Both the position numbers and the translations under genes were made by a program. From GCA-2687515 sp002687515 (GTDB lineage Bacteria; Pseudomonadota; Alphaproteobacteria; Rhodospirillales; UBA2165): a stretch of DNA of 9,542 nt. Under the pieces are notes generated by a model. It worked only from the letters and a program-made list of their open reading frames with translations. It was not told the DNA's origin and did no database searches. The stretch lies in contig JASLNU010000098.1 in the NCBI GenBank assembly GCA_030745835.1, forward strand, positions 1 through 9,542. Direction: 5' to 3'. Positions 5,210-9,542 of the stretch are shown piece after piece; within the stretch, counting starts at the first letter, position 1, and every line of letters starts with the position of its first letter.

Positions 5210-6796
5210 ATGCTCAAAACTATCCAACGCCCATTGCAGGCGCTCTTGCTAATGTTCGAGGGCTGGTTCGACCGGCCGTTCGGACCGGAATGGAATCCGT
5301 TGCGTCATCTTGGGGCGCTGTCGTTCTTTTTCTTTTGGATCGTCGCCGCCAGCGGCATCTACATTTATATTTTTTTCGAGACCAGCGTGTCGGGCGCCTA
5401 TCAATCGGTTGCCCAAATCACCCACGACCAATGGTATTTCGGCGGTGTCATGCGCAGTTTCCACCGTTACGCCTCGGACGCCATGGTGGTGACCGTGATC
5501 CTGCACATGGTGCGTGAATTCGTGATGGACCGGTATCGTGGCGTGCGCTGGTTCACGTGGATCACGGGGGTACCCATCTTGTGGCTTCTCTATGCGTCCG
5601 GTATCGGCGGATATTGGCTGGTCTGGGACCAGTTGGCCCAATACTTGATCATCGCGTCCGCCGAATGGCTCGATTGGCTGGGCATCTTCGGCGAGCCGCT
5701 GGCCAATAATTTCCTGACCCGCGGCAGTCTCGGCGACCGCTTATTCTCCCTCCTGCTGTTCCTGCATATCGCCTTTCCGCTGTTCCTATTGTTTGCAAGC
5801 TGGATTCATCTGGTGAAGGTGAGCCGGCCAAGCGTCAATCCGCCGAAGGGGCTGGCACTCGGCACCCTCGGCATGTTGCTGATCCTTTCATTGATTAAGC
5901 CGGCGGTCAGCATGGCGCCAGCCGATCTCGGCGCGGTGCCGCAGTCGATCGACCTGGATTGGTTCTTCGCGCTTTTTTATCCGCTGTACGATTCCTGGGG
6001 GGCGGGAATACTGTGGGCGCTGGCCGTGCTGGTATCGGTATTTTTGTCGGTGCTGCCGTGGCTGCCAAAATTCAAACCGCGCGCCGCCGCCGAGGTCGAT
6101 CTTGATAACTGCAACGGATGTTCCCGCTGTTACGTCGATTGTCCGTTCAGCGCCGTGACCATGCAGCCGAGGACCGACGGCAGACCCTATCCCCGCGCCG
6201 CGGTGGTGGATCCGGATTTATGCACGGCGTGCGGAATTTGTGTCGGCGCCTGCCCGACGGCGACGCCCTTCCGCAGCGCCGATATGCTGGTCACCGGAAT
6301 TGACCTGCCCGATTACCGCTTGACTAATTTGCGCGCCGAAACCGACCGCGCGCTGGCGCGGCTGGATGACAATCTGCCCGGCGGTATGTCCCGTATTGTC
6401 GTCTTCGGATGCGAATTCGGCATCAATGTGGAACAGGTGGAAACCGCCAACGCGGTGGTGGCGCAACTGCCCTGTATCGGCATGCTGCCGCCGTCCTTCA
6501 TCGACTATATACTGACGCGCCGCAAGGCGGACGGGGTTATGCTGACCGGCTGCCGCGAAGGCGATTGCTTCCACCGTTTCGGTATTCATTGGACCGAGGG
6601 CCGCCTCGCGGGTACGCGCGATCCCTATTTGCGCAAACGGGTGCCGCGCGAAAGGGTACGCATCTTCTGGGGCGCGGTGACCGACAGCGCCAAGCTCGGC
6701 CGCGAAATCGCCGATTTTGAAACAGCCCTGGCGGCATTGGAATCCACGCCGCCGCCGGCCGGTGAGGATAGCGCGGCGGAAGGAACGGCGCCATGA
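5210..6796 (+). CDS. Fusion: cytochrome b, 2x[4Fe-4S] ferredoxin, FlpD/MvhD domain
   Basis: A 528-residue membrane redox protein in three parts. Residues 1-290 are a cytochrome b/b6 type unit of about six helices, with bis-His ligands for two b hemes: His85/His186 and His99/His200, each pair of helix ligands 14 residues apart as in bc1. LDWF (249-252) sits where bc complexes have the Qo motif PEWY. Residues ~296-355 carry two CxxCxxCxxxCP motifs (Cys301/304/307/311 and Cys338/341/344/348) for two [4Fe-4S] clusters. Residues ~394-505 match the FlpD/MvhD family, with Cys401, Cys422, Cys448 and Cys453 in its typical spots (GCREGDC). In Hdr complexes that family passes electrons through a [2Fe-2S] cluster. 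bc1-like topology would put the iron-sulfur part in the cytoplasm. No Rieske or cytochrome c1 gene is here. It may link a cytoplasmic donor or acceptor to quinone. The start lacks a clear ribosome binding site. Domains are sure; role is inferred. Confidence 0.85.
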   Translation: MLKTIQRPLQALLLMFEGWFDRPFGPEWNPLRHLGALSFFFFWIVAASGIYIYIFFETSVSGAYQSVAQITHDQWYFGGVMRSFHRYASDAMVVTVILHMVREFVMDRYRGVRWFTWITGVPILWLLYASGIGGYWLVWDQLAQYLIIASAEWLDWLGIFGEPLANNFLTRGSLGDRLFSLLLFLHIAFPLFLLFASWIHLVKVSRPSVNPPKGLALGTLGMLLILSLIKPAVSMAPADLGAVPQSIDLDWFFALFYPLYDSWGAGILWALAVLVSVFLSVLPWLPKFKPRAAAEVDLDNCNGCSRCYVDCPFSAVTMQPRTDGRPYPRAAVVDPDLCTACGICVGACPTATPFRSADMLVTGIDLPDYRLTNLRAETDRALARLDDNLPGGMSRIVVFGCEFGINVEQVETANAVVAQLPCIGMLPPSFIDYILTRRKADGVMLTGCREGDCFHRFGIHWTEGRLAGTRDPYLRKRVPRERVRIFWGAVTDSAKLGREIADFETALAALESTPPPAGEDSAAEGTAP

Positions 6797-7296
6797 AGCG
6801 TTTCCTCGATATCCTCGGCCAGGGCGCGGCTTACCTCGCCTTTGCAATGCTGATCGGATATTTCTCCACCCGGCCGGCATACCGCCCCTTGCCCGCCGGC
6901 AGCGCCCTAGTAAAGCTCAGCATCAGCCATCCCGGGCAGCGGGTGGCGCCATGCCGCAAACGATCAGCCGAGGAAATCCGCAACATGCCGCCCAACATGC
7001 GCACGGTCGCCGAATGCCCGCGTGAACGGCATCCGGTCCAGGTTGAATTGAAAATCGATGGGGAAACGGTGTTCCGCGATTTTTCAGCGCCATCGGGTCT
7101 GGCGCGCGACGGCAAATCCCTATTTTACGAAAGGTTCCGCGTCGATGCCGGAAAACATCTGATCGCGGTCCGGCTTTATGATGACGATCCGGCCGCTTCC
7201 AGCGGTTATGCCGATGCAAAGGAGCTAAGCATCGCGGCGGGCAGCGTGGTCATTGTCGGCTTCGATCGAACTGCCAAGCGTTTCATCATCCGGTAA
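6793..7296 (+). CDS. Anchored protein of unknown function, last operon gene
   Basis: I do not recognise this 167-residue protein. An N-terminal hydrophobic stretch (~10-23, basic start MKR) is a signal anchor or signal peptide, which places the rest in the periplasm. Residues ~38-167 look like a compact beta-rich domain, with alternating strands such as VQVELKIDG (82-90), HLIAVRLYDDD (122-132) and SVVIVGF (151-157). Two cysteines, Cys54 and Cys75, could form a disulfide. There are no heme or iron-sulfur motifs. The ATG overlaps the stop of the fusion gene in ATGA, so the two are translationally coupled and probably act together. A periplasmic accessory or assembly factor for the cytochrome b fusion is a guess based on position only. 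Confidence 0.75.
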   Translation: MKRFLDILGQGAAYLAFAMLIGYFSTRPAYRPLPAGSALVKLSISHPGQRVAPCRKRSAEEIRNMPPNMRTVAECPRERHPVQVELKIDGETVFRDFSAPSGLARDGKSLFYERFRVDAGKHLIAVRLYDDDPAASSGYADAKELSIAAGSVVIVGFDRTAKRFIIR

Positions 7297-7317
7297 TCGG
7301 CTTCGTCGATCAAATTC

Positions 7318-8307
7318 TCATTGCAAGTAGGTAAGACAGCCGGTCTCTTCCAATATCAGATCCAGAGCCGGTTTGTCCGCCACCGCTGTATAGCGTTCTC
7401 TCAAGACATTCAGGGACTTTGCGTGATATCGCTGCGCTGATTGAACATAGGTTTCGCCGTTTAACTCGACCGAAAAAGTCTCCTCCTTTGCGCTCAGAGC
7501 TCTGGCGTTCGCCGTAGACCAGGGAAGAAAATACGTTCCGGCGTTGCTAAGCAATGGCTCCAGGGTCGGGCGCAGGCTCTGCCAATCTTCGAACGGCCCG
7601 TCATTGCGGGGGGCGGTCATCCTGTAGACCCATTCCAATATGTTTGGCATGCGCGCACGGATGATGGCGCCGACCGTTGGGTCAAGCGCCATTTCATAAA
7701 CCTGGAGGCCCAAACCGAAATCGGCAAAGGCCGGTCGGTCGCCGAATAGGTAAAGCCGATTTTCAAGATGGGGTTCCAGAATTTCCAGCAATCGATCAAG
7801 ATAGCCTGAAATCAACGGCGCGGTTTCCGCGCTGGAGCCAACTAAAGCGAGCCGCTCATCCATTCGTGCGAGAACTTTTTTTGCCAGATCGTCAACAGTA
7901 GCACGATCCGCGTAGGGGAGAATTTCGCGGGCCAGGATATGCGACGTGGCCAATTTGTCGGCTTCCGATACCCAGCGATGATGAAACATCAGTTTCATCC
8001 CCCATTCATCGCCATACTCCTCGATCAACGCGGAGAGAAATGCGAGCGTGGGGTCTTCCGGATGGACCGAAGGTTCCGGAAAAATTTGTTCCATCTTTTC
8101 GATCACCGGCGTCGTATCTTGAATACTTTTCCCGTCCGGAGTGATGACCAGCGGCATCAGCGGCAGGCGGGCCAATTTCTTAAATTCTTCCTCATTCTGG
8201 AAGCGCTGCAACCACTGATGGGGAATTTTCTTGTAGCGAAAATAGGAGCGGATTTTAACCGAATATGGCGACATTTCGGCGCCGAATATCCTGTACTCAT
8301 TGCTCAT
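7318..8307 (-). CDS. Glutathione S-transferase-like protein
   Basis: A 329-residue soluble protein with a GST fold. The N-terminal thioredoxin-like domain (1-~78) has SPYS (13-16) at the active-site position, the cis-Pro at MP52 and the QDT (63-65) glutathione-contact region. The helical C-terminal domain covers ~85-235, with the DRPAFADFGL motif typical of the GST hydrophobic core. A further ~95-residue tail makes it longer than the usual 200-230 residues. The active-site position offers Ser or Tyr, not Cys, so it is not a glutaredoxin-like enzyme; the substrate is unknown. The ribosome binding site is weak (GCGGGA about 9 bases before the ATG). It converges on the respiratory operon with a 21-base gap and no visible terminator. 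A functional link to that operon is not supported. Confidence 0.8.
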   Translation of the reverse strand: MSNEYRIFGAEMSPYSVKIRSYFRYKKIPHQWLQRFQNEEEFKKLARLPLMPLVITPDGKSIQDTTPVIEKMEQIFPEPSVHPEDPTLAFLSALIEEYGDEWGMKLMFHHRWVSEADKLATSHILAREILPYADRATVDDLAKKVLARMDERLALVGSSAETAPLISGYLDRLLEILEPHLENRLYLFGDRPAFADFGLGLQVYEMALDPTVGAIIRARMPNILEWVYRMTAPRNDGPFEDWQSLRPTLEPLLSNAGTYFLPWSTANARALSAKEETFSVELNGETYVQSAQRYHAKSLNVLRERYTAVADKPALDLILEETGCLTYLQ

Positions 8308-8366
8308 TCAATTTAATCCCGCTGCAAAAGACGCTCGCTAAATAGAACCCGGAACGCTAACTTGGG

Positions 8367-8396
8367 AAAAACCCGCCGAAACCCCGGCGGGTTTTT
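8367..8396 (-). terminator. Rho-independent terminator after the nitronate monooxygenase gene
   Basis: A stem pairs ACCCGCCG (8371-8378) with CGGCGGGT (8385-8392) around a 6-base loop, and extends through flanking A and T runs. On the minus strand it lies directly after the TAA at 8397-8399 and is followed by T5. On the plus strand it also has a T7 run, so it can work in both directions. Confidence 0.85.
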
Positions 8397-9335
8397 TTAT
8401 GCGCGGGCTGTAACTCTTTTAACGGCTTCCTGATATTCCGCTTTCATTCTGGCTATCAGCTCGGCCGCCGGCAAAACTTCGTTGATATCCGAAACCCCAT
8501 GCCCCGCCGACCAAATATCCTTCCAGGCGTGTTTGTCCGGGTTGAGGTCGGTTCCGAAATCGATTTCCTTGCTCGGCAAATTTTCCGGATCCAACCCCGC
8601 ATCGATGATGCTGTCCCGCAAGAAATTGCCATGCACGCCCGAAAAAGCATCGGTGTAGACGATATCCTTCAAATTGCTGTTGACGATCATGTCTTTGTTG
8701 TCCTGATCGGCATAGGCTTCCTCGGTGGCGATAAAGCGCGTTCCCATATAGGCGAAATCGGCGCCTGCCGCCAAGGCGGCGGCGACGTGGGCGCCGTTGG
8801 TAAGGGCGCCGGCCAAGACGATAAACCCGTCAAAGAATCCGCGGACTTCGCTTAACAGGGCAAAAGGATTGGCCAGCCCGCCATGCCCGCCAGCACCGGC
8901 GGCGACCAGAATCAGACCGTCGACACCGGCGTCCGCCGCCTTTTTGGCGTGCCTCACATTGATCACATCGTGGAAAACCAAGCCGCCATAACCGTGCACG
9001 CCATCGATCACCTCGCGGGCCGCCCCCAGCGAAGAAATTAACAACGGCACTTCATGCTTAATGCAGATTTCCAGGTCTGGTTTAACGCGGGGATTGGATT
9101 TGTGAACGATCATATTGACGCCATAGGTTCTTTGCGCGCAGCCCAATCGGTCAAACTCGCCTTGAATTTGCACAAGCCATTGTTCGAGCCCTTCCGTCGT
9201 CCTCTGGTTGAGCGCGGGAAACGCGCCAATCGTGCCGTTGGCGCAACACGAAACCACCAAATCGACGCCCGAAACCAAAAACATCGGCGCCGCGATCACC
9301 GGAAAATCGACATTTTCAAATAGTTTGTTTTTCAT
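8397..9335 (-). CDS. Nitronate monooxygenase (2-nitropropane dioxygenase) family flavoprotein
   Basis: A 312-residue FMN-dependent TIM-barrel protein. Family marks are the PVIAAPM start (12-18), GVNMIV (72-77), AGAGGHGG (146-153) with the likely catalytic His151, the phosphate-binding AGALTNG region (175-181) and GTRFIATEEA (198-207). Family members oxidise alkyl nitronates to carbonyls and nitrite, or are related FMN enzymes such as enoyl-ACP reductase FabK, so the exact substrate is open. The ATG has GGAG 5 bases upstream, and a terminator follows the stop. It is probably monocistronic. Nearness to NO genes is suggestive of nitrogen-oxide detoxification but unproven. Confidence 0.85.
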   Translation of the reverse strand: MKNKLFENVDFPVIAAPMFLVSGVDLVVSCCANGTIGAFPALNQRTTEGLEQWLVQIQGEFDRLGCAQRTYGVNMIVHKSNPRVKPDLEICIKHEVPLLISSLGAAREVIDGVHGYGGLVFHDVINVRHAKKAADAGVDGLILVAAGAGGHGGLANPFALLSEVRGFFDGFIVLAGALTNGAHVAAALAAGADFAYMGTRFIATEEAYADQDNKDMIVNSNLKDIVYTDAFSGVHGNFLRDSIIDAGLDPENLPSKEIDFGTDLNPDKHAWKDIWSAGHGVSDINEVLPAAELIARMKAEYQEAVKRVTARA

Positions 9336-9542
9336 CCGAGCTCCAATTTCGTGCCAATTGCATCGATATTTGTGTTCTGTTTCCTTGGCGATGTATCTAA
9401 CCCCCTATACCCCAGATAGATTACAAATTTGGTGATGCTTTTGGCTGATTCTGCTATAAGAATCAATGACATATACACATCAAAGCAGACGCACCTCACG
9501 TCACCTGGCGGGTGAAAGCAAAAAGCCCCCTTTGCGGGTCGA
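9336..9542. other. Right-edge intergenic region
   Basis: It holds the promoter region of the minus-strand flavoprotein gene. No well-spaced -35/-10 pair stands out. TCACC/GGTGA (9501-9505 with 9511-9515) is a short inverted repeat. The final bases, AAAAAGCCCCC-TTTG-CGGG (9520-9538), look like the first part of a terminator cut by the window end. I see no gene. Confidence 0.4.

Noticed and set aside
7294..7320. Shared terminator between the convergent operon and the GST-like gene
   Set aside because: The 21-base gap has no stable stem or T-run.
9394..9418. TATCT/AGATA inverted repeat before the flavoprotein gene as an operator
   Set aside because: Five-base arms separated by 15 bases are weak, and no regulator is encoded nearby to support it.

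Overview
The window looks like chromosomal DNA of a GC-rich, facultatively anaerobic proteobacterium. I infer an alphaproteobacterium of the Rhodospirillales type from protein style and codon use; no rRNA or other taxonomic marker is present to confirm this. The centre is a nitric-oxide/respiratory gene cluster of about 7 kb. To its right lie two unrelated-looking housekeeping or detoxification genes.

Layout. Positions 1-423 hold no confident gene, but contain an FNR/DNR-type palindrome and a possible coding remnant. At 424-1146 (minus) is a Crp/Fnr-family regulator of the DNR (NO-sensing) kind. The intergenic space 1147-1780 holds a 16-bp FNR-type palindrome next to the regulator promoter, a 271-bp MITE-like element with 36-bp terminal inverted repeats, and a second TTAAC-N4-GTTAA palindrome before the operon. 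The plus-strand operon 1781-7296 then encodes, in order: a 56-aa single-span membrane protein; a CuA subunit II (NorS-like); a B-family heme-copper subunit I whose active-site Tyr is replaced by Gln (NorY-like); a membrane-anchored SCO1/SenC copper chaperone; a fusion of cytochrome b, two [4Fe-4S] clusters and an FlpD/MvhD domain; and a small anchored protein of unknown function. Convergent to it on the minus strand are a two-domain GST-like protein (7318-8307) and a nitronate monooxygenase-family flavoprotein (8397-9335), which ends in a rho-independent terminator.

How it may work together. The order subunit II - subunit I - SenC recalls the norSY-senC cluster (sNOR) of ammonia oxidisers. 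The missing Tyr and the loss of K-channel residues argue that the enzyme reduces NO rather than O2. SenC would load the CuA site. The cytochrome b-ferredoxin-FlpD protein has bis-His ligands for two b hemes, a degenerate Qo-type motif and no Rieske partner here. It could link a cytoplasmic iron-sulfur or thiol donor to the quinone pool or to the reductase. The DNR-like regulator, with Gln instead of the usual recognition-helix Glu, may read the TTAAC-N4-GTTAA sites. The enzyme activity, electron route and regulatory link are inferences from sequence.
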